A stretch of DNA of 64,000 nt from JAKACA01 sp050010115 (GCA_050010115.1 JBEKLQ010000004.1:1-64000); one strand, 5' to 3'; positions 40,029-49,646 are shown, counted from the stretch's first letter. Translations and numbers: made by a program. Notes: a model not told the origin generated them from the sequence alone.

Positions 40029-42644
40029 TCACGATGCCAGCAGCGCCCGCAACCGATCGAGCGCCTCCGGGATACCCGCGGACAGTTTTCCGCCGGCCGT
40101 CGCGAGCTCGGGTGACCCTCCCCCGCCACCACCGACGGCCTTGGCCGCCTCCGACGCGACAGCTCGGGCGTCGACCCCGGAGCCCTTCTGCGAGGCGACT
40201 ACGAGCGCCACCCGGTCGTGACCGGCAAGGCCTGCGAGCCCCACCGCCCGCACGCCCGGTCGGTCCCGCACGCTCAGCGCCAGGTCCCGCAGCGCGTTCG
40301 GGTCGAGGCCGTCCCGCCGGGCGACGACGACTCCGCCGTTACCGGCGGCTTCTTCGGCCAGCGACTCCGCATCAATCCCGAGCTGTACGGTTCGGAGCGC
40401 CCGTAGCTCCTCCTCCAACGCCCGCTGGCGGGCCAGGACGCGCTCGGCGGCGGCCGGCACCTCGGTCGGCGTGGCTTGCAGCAAGTCGGCGGCCTCGGAC
40501 AGCGCCTGATCGGCCGCCCGCATCATCGCGAGCGTCGCCGTCCCCGTCATCGCCTCGATCCGCCTCGTGTTCGAACCGATCGAGCGCTCCGACACGATCC
40601 GCATCGGGCCGATCATTCCGAGCGCGGCGACGTGGGTACCGCCGCACAGCTCGACCGATGTGCGACCGGCATGCACGACTCGGACCCGGTCGCCGTACTT
40701 CTCGCCGAAGAAGGCGATGGCGCCGTCGGCCTCGGCCTCGTCGCGGGAACTGATCGCCGTGGAGACGGCGCTATCGCGCAACACCTCCGCGTTGACGAGG
40801 TCCTCGATCCGAGCGATCTCCTCCGGGCTTACCGACCCGAAGTGACTGAAGTCAAAACGCAACCGGTCCGCCGCCACCAGCGAACCCTGCTGGCGCACGT
40901 GGTCCCCGAGCACTTCGCGTAGCGCCCAGTGCAGCAAGTGAGTCCCCGTGTGGTTGCGGCGGATGGCGTCCCGCCGCTCGACGTCGATCGTCGCGGTCGC
41001 TTCACCGATCTCGATCACGCCGTCGACCAGGTAGCCAAGGTGCCGCGTCAGCCCCTCGATCACCGCAGTCGTGTCGATCACCCGGAAACGCCCCGTCGGC
41101 GTCGTGATCTCCCCGGTGTCGCCGACCTGGCCACCACCTTCGGCGTAGAAGGGCGTGCGGTCGAGGAACACCTCGAGCAACTCGGACCCCTCAGCCGCCT
41201 GCTCGCCGTCCACGTTGGCGAAGTCCGGTGCCAGGGCACTCGACAGAACGGCCAGTATTTGTGCCTCCGCTGCGATCTCGGAGTACCCGAGGAATTCCGT
41301 CGCCCCGTGGGATACCCGGAGCGCCCGCCACGCCTCGGCCACTGCTTCGGGTGTGATGGCGGCAGCCTTCGATCCCTGACGCGCCCGCTCGCGCTGGGTG
41401 GCCATCGCCGCTTCGAAGCCCTCCGCGTCGACGCCCACACCGCGCTCGTTGGAGATCTCGACGGTGAGCTCGTAGGGGAACCCGAACGTGTCGTGCAGGC
41501 GGAACGCCACGTCGCCGGGGATCGTCTCCGCGCCCTTCGACAGCTCGGTCTCCAGCAAAGCCGTCCCTTGGCGCAGCGTGCGCAGGAACGCCTCCTCCTC
41601 GTGCACCACCACCTTCTTGATGCGATCGGAATCGGCGACCAGCTTGGGGTAGGCACCGCCCATCGTCGCCACCACGCTGTCGACGAGGTCGGGGACCACC
41701 AGGTCGCGGCTCCCGAGCTGGTTCGCCCGTAGCACCGCTCGCCGGATCAGCCGGCGCAACACGTAGCCACGCCCCTCGTTCGAGGGGAACACCCCGTCGG
41801 CGACAAGGAACGTGAATGCCCGCGAATGGTCGCCGATGACACGCAGACCGGTCTCGACCACGCCGGCCTCGGCCAGCCTGCGCCCGGTGAGCCGTTCGGC
41901 AGTCCACACGATCGGAGCCACGGCGTCGATGGCCTGCACGTTCGGGACACCCTGCAGGATCACGAGGAGCCGGTCGAGCCCGGCGCCGGTGTCGATGTTG
42001 CGCTTCGGCAGCGGCGTCATCGTGCCGTCTGCCCACCGCTCGTACTGCATGAACACGAGGTTCCAGAACTCGATGTAGCGGTCGGTCGGGTCGTTCGCCG
42101 GTCCGCCGCCTTCGCCCAACTCGGGCCGGCGGTCGAGGAAGATCTCCGAACTCGGACCGCACGGGCCAGTATCACCCATCTGCCAGAAGTTCTCCTCGTC
42201 GAGGCGTTGCACCCGCTCGGCCGGGATGGGCGTGGTCGACGGCCAGATCTCAGCGGCCTCGTCGTCGGACTCGTGCACCGTCACCCACAGCCGATCGAGC
42301 TCGAAGCCGAGCACCTCGGTCACGAACTCGAACGCCCACGGGATCGCCTGATCCTTGAAGTAGTCCCCGAAGGAGAAGTTCCCGAGCATCTCGAAGAATG
42401 TGCAGTGGCGCTCCGTGGTCCCGACGATCTCGATGTCAGTCGTCCGCAGGCACGGCTGGATCGTCGTGGCCCGTGGGTTGGGCGGAGGCGCCTCCCCCAC
42501 GAAGTACGGCTTGAACTGGACCATGCCTGCGATCGTGAACAGCACGGTGGGGTCGTTCGGTATGAGGGTGGCGGGAGCGAGCGCGGCGTGTCCACGCTCC
42601 ACGAAGAACTCCGTGAATGCTCTGCGCAGGCGCTCGGCTTGCAT
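40029..42644 (-). CDS. alaS: Alanine-tRNA ligase
   Basis: An 871-residue class II synthetase charging tRNA-Ala. The N-terminal F-T-I-A-G-M-V-Q-F-K-P-Y-F and F-F-E-M-L-G-N-F-S-F-G-D-Y-F give motifs 1-2, the editing domain has H-T-G-T-H-L-L-H and C-G-G-T-H, and the C-terminal C-Ala domain is rich in Gly. The length is normal. The ATG at 42644 overlaps the rarA stop (TGATG); the longer open frame upstream is within rarA and is rejected. Confidence 0.96.
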   Translation of the reverse strand: MQAERLRRAFTEFFVERGHAALAPATLIPNDPTVLFTIAGMVQFKPYFVGEAPPPNPRATTIQPCLRTTDIEIVGTTERHCTFFEMLGNFSFGDYFKDQAIPWAFEFVTEVLGFELDRLWVTVHESDDEAAEIWPSTTPIPAERVQRLDEENFWQMGDTGPCGPSSEIFLDRRPELGEGGGPANDPTDRYIEFWNLVFMQYERWADGTMTPLPKRNIDTGAGLDRLLVILQGVPNVQAIDAVAPIVWTAERLTGRRLAEAGVVETGLRVIGDHSRAFTFLVADGVFPSNEGRGYVLRRLIRRAVLRANQLGSRDLVVPDLVDSVVATMGGAYPKLVADSDRIKKVVVHEEEAFLRTLRQGTALLETELSKGAETIPGDVAFRLHDTFGFPYELTVEISNERGVGVDAEGFEAAMATQRERARQGSKAAAITPEAVAEAWRALRVSHGATEFLGYSEIAAEAQILAVLSSALAPDFANVDGEQAAEGSELLEVFLDRTPFYAEGGGQVGDTGEITTPTGRFRVIDTTAVIEGLTRHLGYLVDGVIEIGEATATIDVERRDAIRRNHTGTHLLHWALREVLGDHVRQQGSLVAADRLRFDFSHFGSVSPEEIARIEDLVNAEVLRDSAVSTAISSRDEAEADGAIAFFGEKYGDRVRVVHAGRTSVELCGGTHVAALGMIGPMRIVSERSIGSNTRRIEAMTGTATLAMMRAADQALSEAADLLQATPTEVPAAAERVLARQRALEEELRALRTVQLGIDAESLAEEAAGNGGVVVARRDGLDPNALRDLALSVRDRPGVRAVGLAGLAGHDRVALVVASQKGSGVDARAVASEAAKAVGGGGGGSPELATAGGKLSAGIPEALDRLRALLAS

Positions 42645-44059
42645 CAGGGGCTCGTCTCCTCTTTCGGCTCGCCGGGGACTTGTTCCCCGCGGCGCTCCCG
42701 CCACCTCTTGGCGAGGTTGCCTTCGGCACCGTGCACCCTCGGCACGTAGTAGCGGCGACCGGCGAGCTCGTCCGGAAGGTACTGCTGATCCAGGTAACCC
42801 CTCGGGTCATCGTGAGGATACTCGTAGCCGATCCCGCTCCCGACCGCCGAGGCCCCGTAGTACCCAGCACCCCTGAGGTGCGGTGGTACCAGGGCGAAAG
42901 GCCCGTTGCGGACGTCCTCGGCGGCGCTCCAGATCGCCGTCGCAGCCGAGTTCGACTTCGGCGCGAGCGCGAGGTGGATCACCGCCTGTGACAGGTTGAG
43001 CGCCGCCTCCGGGAGCCCCACGAGCTCGACAGCGTGAGCCGCCGCAGAGGCCACCACGAGCGACATGGGATCAGCCATCCCGATGTCCTCGCTCGCGAGG
43101 ATCACAAGCCTCCGGGCGACGAACCTCGGATCCTCTCCCACCTCGATCAGCCGGGCCAGCCAGTACACGCCGGCATCCGGGTCGGAGCCTCGGATGCTCT
43201 TGATCATCGCCGAGATCAGGTTGTAGTGCTCCTCGGTGCCGTGGCGAAACGCCCGCATCGAACGCGCCTGGTCCACATGGCCCGCCTCCACCCGCAGGGT
43301 CGCCGTCTCGCCGCCGGCTGCACCCGCACGAGCTGCCCGGGCCAGCACAACCGCCACCTCGATGACCGTAATCGCCACCCGGGCATCGCCGGAAGCGAGG
43401 TCGGCGACGAGCCCGAGTGCCTCCTCGCTCACCTCTGCCGACTCAGCGGCGACCGCCCGGCGGGCCACCTCGGCGATCTCGTCCTCGCTCAGGGGCTCGA
43501 ACCGCCACAACGTCGAGCGGCTCAGCAATGGCGTGTTGAGGGCAAAAAACGGGTTCTCGGTCGTAGCACCGATGAGCACCACGACCCCGTCCTCGACGCC
43601 GTGCAGCAGAGCATCTTGTTGCGCCTTGTTGAAGCGGTGCACCTCGTCGAGGAACATGATCGTCCCCGTGCCGTCGGTCCCGAGCGCCGTTCGGGCGTCC
43701 TCGAGCTCGGTTCTCACGTCCTTCACGCCGGCCTCCACGGCTGACAGCGCCCGGTAGCGGCGTTTGGTATGGACGGCGACGATTCGGGCCACGGACGTCT
43801 TGCCGGTCCCGGCCGGGCCGTAGAAGACCGCCGACGACAGGCGGTCCGCCTCGATGAGGGTGCGTAACGGGGCCCCAGGCGCCAGGAGGTGCCGTTGGCC
43901 GACGATGTCGTCGAGGGCCGCCGGGCGCATCCGAGCCGCCAACGGGGCCCGTTTTGCCAGCTCCGCGTCCACGGCGACATCGAACAGGCTCGGCCCCTCC
44001 GGGCCTGCGCCCGCGCGGGCGCCCGCGCGGGGCGACGCTGGCCGGCGAGCGGGCGTCAT
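42644..44059 (-). CDS. rarA: Replication-associated recombination protein A
   Basis: A 471-residue AAA+ ATPase of the RarA/MgsA family that acts at stalled replication forks. D-D-I-V-G-Q-R-H-L-L opens the core, Walker A is G-P-A-G-T-G-K-T near residue 81, Walker B is F-L-D-E-V-H-R-F-N-K, and sensor 1 is G-A-T-T-E-N-P-F. The C-terminal tetramerisation domain includes I-K-S-I-R-G-S-D-P-D-A. The N-terminus has about 25 Ala/Arg-rich residues. It is the first gene of the rarA-alaS-ruvX-aroE leftward operon. Confidence 0.94.
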   Translation of the reverse strand: MTPARRPASPRAGARAGAGPEGPSLFDVAVDAELAKRAPLAARMRPAALDDIVGQRHLLAPGAPLRTLIEADRLSSAVFYGPAGTGKTSVARIVAVHTKRRYRALSAVEAGVKDVRTELEDARTALGTDGTGTIMFLDEVHRFNKAQQDALLHGVEDGVVVLIGATTENPFFALNTPLLSRSTLWRFEPLSEDEIAEVARRAVAAESAEVSEEALGLVADLASGDARVAITVIEVAVVLARAARAGAAGGETATLRVEAGHVDQARSMRAFRHGTEEHYNLISAMIKSIRGSDPDAGVYWLARLIEVGEDPRFVARRLVILASEDIGMADPMSLVVASAAAHAVELVGLPEAALNLSQAVIHLALAPKSNSAATAIWSAAEDVRNGPFALVPPHLRGAGYYGASAVGSGIGYEYPHDDPRGYLDQQYLPDELAGRRYYVPRVHGAEGNLAKRWRERRGEQVPGEPKEETSP

Positions 44060-44195
44060 ACGGCGATCTCTTGCGAGTTGGTTTGCTTCGGCAGGTCACG
44101 AGACCGACTGCCCCCTCGGATCACGCATCCGACCGTCACAGAGGCCGTCGCCGATGTCAAGCGGGGGACGGGGTCGCCGGCGCTGACTCTCCGGT
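44060..44195. other. Intergenic region upstream of rarA
   Basis: About 136 nt without a recognisable gene, probably holding the rarA promoter, which I cannot pinpoint. The 28-bp palindrome follows. Confidence 0.5.
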
Positions 44196-44223
44196 CGAAT
44201 TGGGACACCTGTGTCCCAATTCG
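44196..44223. promoter_or_regulatory. Perfect 28-bp palindrome
   Basis: The arms CGAATTGGGACAC (44196-44208) and GTGTCCCAATTCG (44211-44223) are perfectly complementary around CT. It lies 137 nt upstream of rarA and 120 nt before the small winged-helix gene. It could be a dimeric repressor site, or a hairpin. It has no T-run, so an intrinsic terminator is unlikely. Confidence 0.7.
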
Positions 44224-44342
44224 GGGAGAGCAAAGATTTCCTCCTGCCGCGACCCCGCGCGCCGACCGCATGCTGCACAGTGTTGACAGGGCCGGAAACT
44301 CGTCCGGCTGCACAAGCGAGCCGATGTGACGAGGTGAGGATC

Positions 44343-44789
44343 ATGCAAGGCGCGCAGTATCCCGAGCTTTCGCCGCGAACGGCTCCCAGCCAAGCAGATA
44401 CGGGCTATTCAGTCGAGAAATTCAATCCGTTGCTCCGGAGCCTACTGACCTGGGATCTCGTGGAGCGGGTCGAGACCGACGACGGGACCCACCGTTGGGA
44501 GCTGACCGATGCCGCTCAACGCCAGCTCGACCAGCTGACACCCCCGCGACAGCGGGCGGTCACGGCGCTCGCCTACCTCGATCACTGCTGCGCGAACTGC
44601 CGGCAGCAACACCTGACGCACTTGCGTGACGGCCGCTACCTCTGCGAGGAGTGCGAGCGTCTCGAGGCCGTCGGCCCCGCACAGGAACCGGCCCGGGCTG
44701 GGGCCTGGGCTGTCGGCGAGTCGATCAGGAAGACTTGGTCTCCGGCACGACGACGCGTATTTGGAGCTCAGCGAGCTGCTTCGGGCTGA
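44343..44789 (+). CDS. Small winged-helix / zinc-ribbon protein
   Basis: A 148-residue protein of unknown function. Residues about 22-66 read like a winged helix (F-N-P-L-L-R-S-L-L-T-W-D-L-V-E-R-V then R-W-E-L-T-D-A-A-Q-R-Q-L). Cys 83, 86, 101 and 104 form C-x2-C-x14-C-x2-C, a zinc ribbon. This suggests a DNA-binding or transcription-associated factor. I chose ATG 44343 because GAGGTGAGG precedes it; longer frames would run through the palindrome. Its last 65 nt overlap the 3' end of aspS on the other strand. Confidence 0.6.
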   Translation: MQGAQYPELSPRTAPSQADTGYSVEKFNPLLRSLLTWDLVERVETDDGTHRWELTDAAQRQLDQLTPPRQRAVTALAYLDHCCANCRQQHLTHLRDGRYLCEECERLEAVGPAQEPARAGAWAVGESIRKTWSPARRRVFGAQRAASG

Positions 44790-46521
44790 GCGGCCGCGGC
44801 GAGCCGGACATGAGATCCGCTCCCGACTGCGTCTTCGGGAAGGCGATGACCTCTCGGATGTTCTCCTCGCCCGCGAGGATTGCAACCAGCCGGTCGGTCC
44901 CGACGGCGAACCCGCCGTGCGGAGGCGCCCCATAGCGGAACGCCCCGAGAAGAAAGCCGAACCGCGCCTCCGCCTCCTCGTCACTGATCCCGAGCGCCGA
45001 GAACACCCGCCGCTGGATGTCGCCGCGGTGGATCCGGATGCTCCCCGAACCGAGCTCCCAGCCGTTCACGACGAGGTCATAGGCCTGCGAACGCACCTTC
45101 AGCGGATCGGTCTCGAGCAGGTCGAGGTCGTCGGGGTGCGGCATGGTGAACGGGTGATGGGCCGCCTGTGGGTGGCCGTCGTCGCCGAGGCCCTCGAACA
45201 TCGGGAAGTCGGACACCCACAAGAACCGAAGTGGTCGGTCCGAGACCGGCGGCTGCCCGAGATCGAGCCGCAGCTGCCCGAGCGTCCGGCAGGTCGCCAC
45301 TCGCTCCCCCGCCACGATCAACAGCAGGTCACCACGTGCGGCCTCTGTCGCCGTCAGTATCGCTACCTGCTCGGCGTCGGAGAGGAATTTCGCCACGGGC
45401 GACTCGATGGCAGGGCCCTCGAGCACCCGCATCCACACGAGGCCCGCCGCACCCAGGGTCTTGGCGCGCTCGGTCAAGGTGTCGAGCCGGCTCCGGCCGA
45501 GCGCGGCACCCTCGGGTACCCGGATGCCTCGCACACACGGCGCCTGGAACGCCCGGAACTCCGTCGATGCCACAGCGGGCGCCAGGTCGACCAGCTCCAT
45601 ACCGAACCGCAGGTCGGGTTTGTCGGTGCCGTAGCGCTCGAGCGCTTCGTCCCAGGTCATCCGCACGACCGGCGGCGGAGCCTCACCGGTTGCCTCCTCG
45701 GCAGCCTCGAGCACCGCAGTGGACACGACGTCCCAGACGTCTTCTTGTGTGATGAAGGACGCCTCGAGGTCGAGCTGAGTGAACTCGAACTGCCGGTCGG
45801 CGCGGAGATCCTCGTCCCGCATGCACCGAGCGATCTGGTAGTACCGATCGAGCCCTGCGACCATGAGGAGCTGCTTGGCGATCTGGGGGCTCTGGGGCAG
45901 CACGTAGAACGAGCCCGGCTGCAGCCGCGACGGGATGGCGAACTCCCGAGCACCTTCGGGCGTGGGCACCCACAGCAGCGGCGTCTCCACCTCGACAAAA
46001 CCCTGCCGGTCCATCGCCCTCCGCAGCGCCCCGTTCACCTTGGCGCGCAGGCGAAGGTTGCGTTGCATCCGCTCCGTGCGGATGTCGAGGTAGCGGTAGC
46101 GGAGGCGCACCGGCTCGTCGGTCTCAGCCCTGGCATCGAGCGAGAACGGTGGTGGCTCGGCTGTGGCGAGAACCTCTACCTGCCGGGCACCGATCTCCAC
46201 TTCGCCGGTCGAGATCCCGTCGTTGACCTTGTCCGCCGGCCGGAGGCGGACCGCGCCCGAGATCCGGACCACATGCTCCGACCGCAGATCCTGAGCCCCG
46301 TCGACGACGCACTGCACGATGCCTGTGTGGTCGCGGAGGTCGATGAACGCCAGGTGCTCGCCGTGCTCGCGGCGCCGCGCCACCCAGCCGCACACGATGA
46401 CCTCTGCGCCGGCGTCGCTGGCGTTGAGCGAGCCGCAATAGCGCGTGCGCAGCCCCCGGGGGCGGGCGGGATCGGCGCCGGGCGCGCCGAATTCGAAGCG
46501 CGCGACATCGTCTTCGGGCAT
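44725..46521 (-). CDS. aspS: Aspartate-tRNA ligase
   Basis: A 598-residue class IIb synthetase. The N-terminal OB fold has V-C-G-W-V-A-R-R-R-E-H-G and F-I-D-L-R-D-H-T-G-I-V-Q. Motif 2 is F-Y-Q/Y-Y-Q-I-A-R-C-M-R-D-E-D-L-R-A-D-R, preceded by Q-S-P-Q-I-A-K-Q. The bacterial insertion domain (GAD) is present, and motif 3 is Y-G-A-P-P-H-G-G-F-A-V-G-T-D-R. It follows relA by 11 nt on the same strand and is probably co-transcribed. hisS, often between these genes in actinobacteria, is absent. Confidence 0.95.
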   Translation of the reverse strand: MPEDDVARFEFGAPGADPARPRGLRTRYCGSLNASDAGAEVIVCGWVARRREHGEHLAFIDLRDHTGIVQCVVDGAQDLRSEHVVRISGAVRLRPADKVNDGISTGEVEIGARQVEVLATAEPPPFSLDARAETDEPVRLRYRYLDIRTERMQRNLRLRAKVNGALRRAMDRQGFVEVETPLLWVPTPEGAREFAIPSRLQPGSFYVLPQSPQIAKQLLMVAGLDRYYQIARCMRDEDLRADRQFEFTQLDLEASFITQEDVWDVVSTAVLEAAEEATGEAPPPVVRMTWDEALERYGTDKPDLRFGMELVDLAPAVASTEFRAFQAPCVRGIRVPEGAALGRSRLDTLTERAKTLGAAGLVWMRVLEGPAIESPVAKFLSDAEQVAILTATEAARGDLLLIVAGERVATCRTLGQLRLDLGQPPVSDRPLRFLWVSDFPMFEGLGDDGHPQAAHHPFTMPHPDDLDLLETDPLKVRSQAYDLVVNGWELGSGSIRIHRGDIQRRVFSALGISDEEAEARFGFLLGAFRYGAPPHGGFAVGTDRLVAILAGEENIREVIAFPKTQSGADLMSGSPRPLSPKQLAELQIRVVVPETKSS

Positions 46522-46532
46522 CGTCTCGCCGC

Positions 46533-48887
46533 TCAGTTCGAGGCGGCCGGGGCGGACCCCCCGTGGCCAGGCAGGAGCCGGTAAGCGTCGTACACGCTGT
46601 CGAGCTGACGCAACGAATCGAGGAGCGAATCGAGATGCGCTGGATCTGCTAGTTCGAACTCGAATCGCATCCGGCTCACCCTATCCGCGGAGGTGTTCGA
46701 CGACGACGAGAGGATGCTCACGTGGTGCTCTGACAGTACGCGGGCGGCATCGGCGAGGAGCCGAGCCCGGTCGAGAGCCTTCACCTCGATCCCGGCCACG
46801 AACACGCCACTGCGGTCCTCGTCCCACTCGACTTCGATCAGGCGCTCGGCGTCGTTCCCGGCGAGTGCGACGGCATTCGCGCAGTCCTCCCGGTGAACCG
46901 AGACACCGCGACCTTTCGTGATGAAGCCCACGACCCGATCCCCCGGCACGGGGGTGCAGCAACGGGACAGGCGCACCATGACGTCGTCGAGCCCTTCGAC
47001 GTAGATCTTGGCGCCACTGCGCCGGCTCGACGGGCGCCGGGGCTGCAGTGCTGTCGACGGGAGCTGCACCTCCTGGTCCCCGCCACGCAGCTCGCGCTCA
47101 AGCCGCTGGACGATCGACTGGCCAGAGACATGGCCCTCCCCGAGAGAGGCGTAGAGCGTGTCGAGATCGCTCAAGCCGAGGCTGGCGGCCACCGTCAGCA
47201 GAGACGGCGAGCTCTGCAGCTTCTGGACGGGCAATCCCGCCCGCCGCAGCGCCCTCGCCAGCTCCTCCCGTCCGGAGTCGATGGCATCCTCGCGTCGCTC
47301 CCGGGAGAACCACTGGCGGATCTTGTTGCGGGCACGGGGGGACGTGACGATCTTGAGCCAGTCCCGCGACGGACCGGCCGAGGGGATCTTCGATGTCACG
47401 ATCTCGACCGTGTCGCCGGACTTGAGCCGCGACTCGAGTGGGACGAGACGCCCGTTCACGCGGGCACCGACGCACCGGTGACCGACTTCGGTGTGGATGG
47501 AGTACGCGAAGTCGACCGGGGTCGCGCCGGCAGGCAGCGTCATGATCTCGCCCGTCGGCGTGAAGACGTAGACCTCGTCGTACTCGAGGTCGCCCTTCAG
47601 CGTCTCGAGGAACTCCTGCGGGTCTGGCGTGTCGCGCTCCCAGTCGACGATCCGCTGCAGCCAGGCGATCTCATCGGTCGAACGGGCGCCCCGACCGGAA
47701 GACCGTTGCGGCGCCTCCTTGTAGCCCCAGTGGGCGGCGATCCCGTGCTCTGCCCGCTGGTGCATCTCGTAAGTCCGGATCTGCACCTCGAGCGGCTTGC
47801 CGTGAGGGCCCACGACAGTCGTGTGAAGCGACTGGTACAGGTTGAACTTCGGTGAGTTGATGTAGTCCTTGAACCGCCCCTGCACCGGTGGCCACAGGGC
47901 GTGCACGGCTCCGAGGGCCGCCCAGCAGTCCTTCTCCGCCGCCACGATGACGCGAATGGCAACGAGGTCGTGGATCTCGTCGAACTCCTTGCCCCGCACG
48001 ACCATCTTCTCGTAGATGCTCCACAGATGCTTCGGCCGTCCTGTCACCTCGGCCTCGATCTCGAGGTCCGCCAGCCTGGCACGGACCGCTTCGAGCACCT
48101 CGGCGAGCTCCAGCTCACGACGGGGCGCGCGCGTCGCCACCATGTGGGCGATCTCCGCGAAGCGCTTCGGGTGCAGGGTCTCGAACGACAGATCCTCGAG
48201 CTGCCACTTGATCTCCTGGATCCCGAGGCGATGAGCCAGCGGTGCGTAGATGTCGCGGGTCTCTTCGGCCGTCCGCCGGCGTTTCCATTCGGGCAGAGCG
48301 TCGATCGTCCGCATGTTGTGCAACCGGTCGGCGAGCTTGATCACGAGGACGCGCCAGTCCCGAGCCATCGCCACGAGCAGCTTGCGCATCGACGCCGCTT
48401 GCTGGGCTTCCTTCGAGCCGAACCGCAGGCGGTCCAGCTTGGTGACGCCATCGACGATGGCGGCAACGGCCGGTCCGAACTCGCGCTCGATCTGGTCGAG
48501 ATCGACCTTGGTGTCCTCCACGGCGTCGTGCAGCAGCGCCGCAGACGCAGAGACGGCATCGAGCCCCAGCTCCACGACGATGGTGGCGACCGCCACGGGA
48601 TGGGTGATGTACGCCTCGCCGGAGGCCCGGCGCTGGCCGTGATGAGCCTTGGTCGCCATTGCGTGCGCCCGCCGGACGATAGAGAGGTCCTGGTCCGGGC
48701 GGCTCTTCTCGAGGATGGCGATGATGGTTTCCACCGACTCCGTGCTCGGAGGGATGAGCGCCCGGGCGGCGCTCTCCGCCCGCGGCACCGCCGCGGTGAA
48801 CGCACCATCGCCCGCCGGAGACACCGAGCCGCCCTGGTCAGGAGCGGTGCCGCCTACGAGCGCACCGTCGCCGATCGTGCCCGTCAT
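46533..48887 (-). CDS. relA: Bifunctional (p)ppGpp synthetase/hydrolase RelA/SpoT
   Basis: A 784-residue Rel protein making and degrading (p)ppGpp. The hydrolase HD lies in L-L-H-D-A-V-E-D-T near residue 120; the synthetase domain has Y-Q-S-L-H-T-T-V-V-G and E-V-Q-I-R-T; the TGS domain starts V-F-T-P-T-G-E-I-M-T-L; and an ACT domain ends the protein (I-E-V-K-A-L-D-R-A-R-L-L-A-D). The retained HD points to bifunctionality. I chose the ATG at 48887: TACGCT lies 8 nt upstream, while a TTG at 48893 would be too close to it. Confidence 0.95.
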   Translation of the reverse strand: MTGTIGDGALVGGTAPDQGGSVSPAGDGAFTAAVPRAESAARALIPPSTESVETIIAILEKSRPDQDLSIVRRAHAMATKAHHGQRRASGEAYITHPVAVATIVVELGLDAVSASAALLHDAVEDTKVDLDQIEREFGPAVAAIVDGVTKLDRLRFGSKEAQQAASMRKLLVAMARDWRVLVIKLADRLHNMRTIDALPEWKRRRTAEETRDIYAPLAHRLGIQEIKWQLEDLSFETLHPKRFAEIAHMVATRAPRRELELAEVLEAVRARLADLEIEAEVTGRPKHLWSIYEKMVVRGKEFDEIHDLVAIRVIVAAEKDCWAALGAVHALWPPVQGRFKDYINSPKFNLYQSLHTTVVGPHGKPLEVQIRTYEMHQRAEHGIAAHWGYKEAPQRSSGRGARSTDEIAWLQRIVDWERDTPDPQEFLETLKGDLEYDEVYVFTPTGEIMTLPAGATPVDFAYSIHTEVGHRCVGARVNGRLVPLESRLKSGDTVEIVTSKIPSAGPSRDWLKIVTSPRARNKIRQWFSRERREDAIDSGREELARALRRAGLPVQKLQSSPSLLTVAASLGLSDLDTLYASLGEGHVSGQSIVQRLERELRGGDQEVQLPSTALQPRRPSSRRSGAKIYVEGLDDVMVRLSRCCTPVPGDRVVGFITKGRGVSVHREDCANAVALAGNDAERLIEVEWDEDRSGVFVAGIEVKALDRARLLADAARVLSEHHVSILSSSSNTSADRVSRMRFEFELADPAHLDSLLDSLRQLDSVYDAYRLLPGHGGSAPAASN

Positions 48888-48895
48888 CGACAACG

Positions 48896-48901
48896 AGCGT
48901 A
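48896..48901 (-). promoter_or_regulatory. -10 hexamer TACGCT of relA
   Basis: TACGCT on the minus strand is 8 nt before the ATG, with no Shine-Dalgarno, suggesting leaderless relA mRNA. Confidence 0.45.
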
Positions 48902-49016
48902 CCGTTGACGGGTGTTCAACCAGTGACGTCCTGCTGTCGGGCTGATCTGGCGCCGTTTACGGCCCTGCTGGCGCCTCCGGCGCCGATCCGGAACACCGGT
49001 AGATTGACGAGAACCC

Positions 49017-49646
49017 GTGTCGAAAGTGCCTGCCTCCCCTCCGATGAGCCCGCCCGCCGGGACCGCCACTCGGCCGCCCGCGCCATCCCTCCGACCCGCG
49101 GCGATCGTCCTCGGCATCGCCGTGCTGATCGTGGTCCTCGGCGCCGTAGTCGCCCTGGCCGGTAGCTCCTCGGTCCACGCGCCGTCCCCTCAGACAGGCA
49201 CCTCCGTACAAGGCGTGCCGTTCAAAGCCGTGCCCGCCACCCCCACGCTGGCTCACATCGAATCGAGCGAGGAACCACCGCTGGACATCGTCCACGCCCT
49301 CACAGTGCCGGCCGTCGCCCGGTACGAGCGAGCATCCGACAACGATGCCAGAGTCGACCAGTTCGACCGGAGTGTGACGCTCGCAGTCCCCGACACGAGC
49401 GCCTCGGTCGCCCTCTTCTACCGCAAGGAGCTGCCGACGGGGCACTGGGCGATGCAGTTCGACGGGCGCGCCGGTCACAGCCTCGAGATCATTGCCCAGC
49501 GCAACGGCAGCGACGGCTACCAGTGGCGTGTGGCGATCGTGATCACGACCGTCAACCCTCAGTTGACGCCCGCCCTGGCGGGCTATAGCGAGACTTCGGC
49601 AAGCTCGGTGGTACTGACGCTCTACCAGGTCGGCGATGCCAGCTGA
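49017..49646 (+). CDS. Single-pass membrane protein of unknown function
   Basis: A 209-residue protein. A Pro/Ala/Ser-rich cytoplasmic tail of about 30 residues is followed by one hydrophobic helix (A-I-V-L-G-I-A-V-L-I-V-V-L-G) and an extracellular domain of about 150 residues with no motif I recognise. That domain has V-A-L-F-Y-R-K-E-L-P near residue 135 and G-Y-Q-W-R-V-A-I-V-I. Start is GTG. It is divergent from relA, and its last 25 nt overlap the end of a convergent membrane protein gene. Confidence 0.65.
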   Translation: MSKVPASPPMSPPAGTATRPPAPSLRPAAIVLGIAVLIVVLGAVVALAGSSSVHAPSPQTGTSVQGVPFKAVPATPTLAHIESSEEPPLDIVHALTVPAVARYERASDNDARVDQFDRSVTLAVPDTSASVALFYRKELPTGHWAMQFDGRAGHSLEIIAQRNGSDGYQWRVAIVITTVNPQLTPALAGYSETSASSVVLTLYQVGDAS

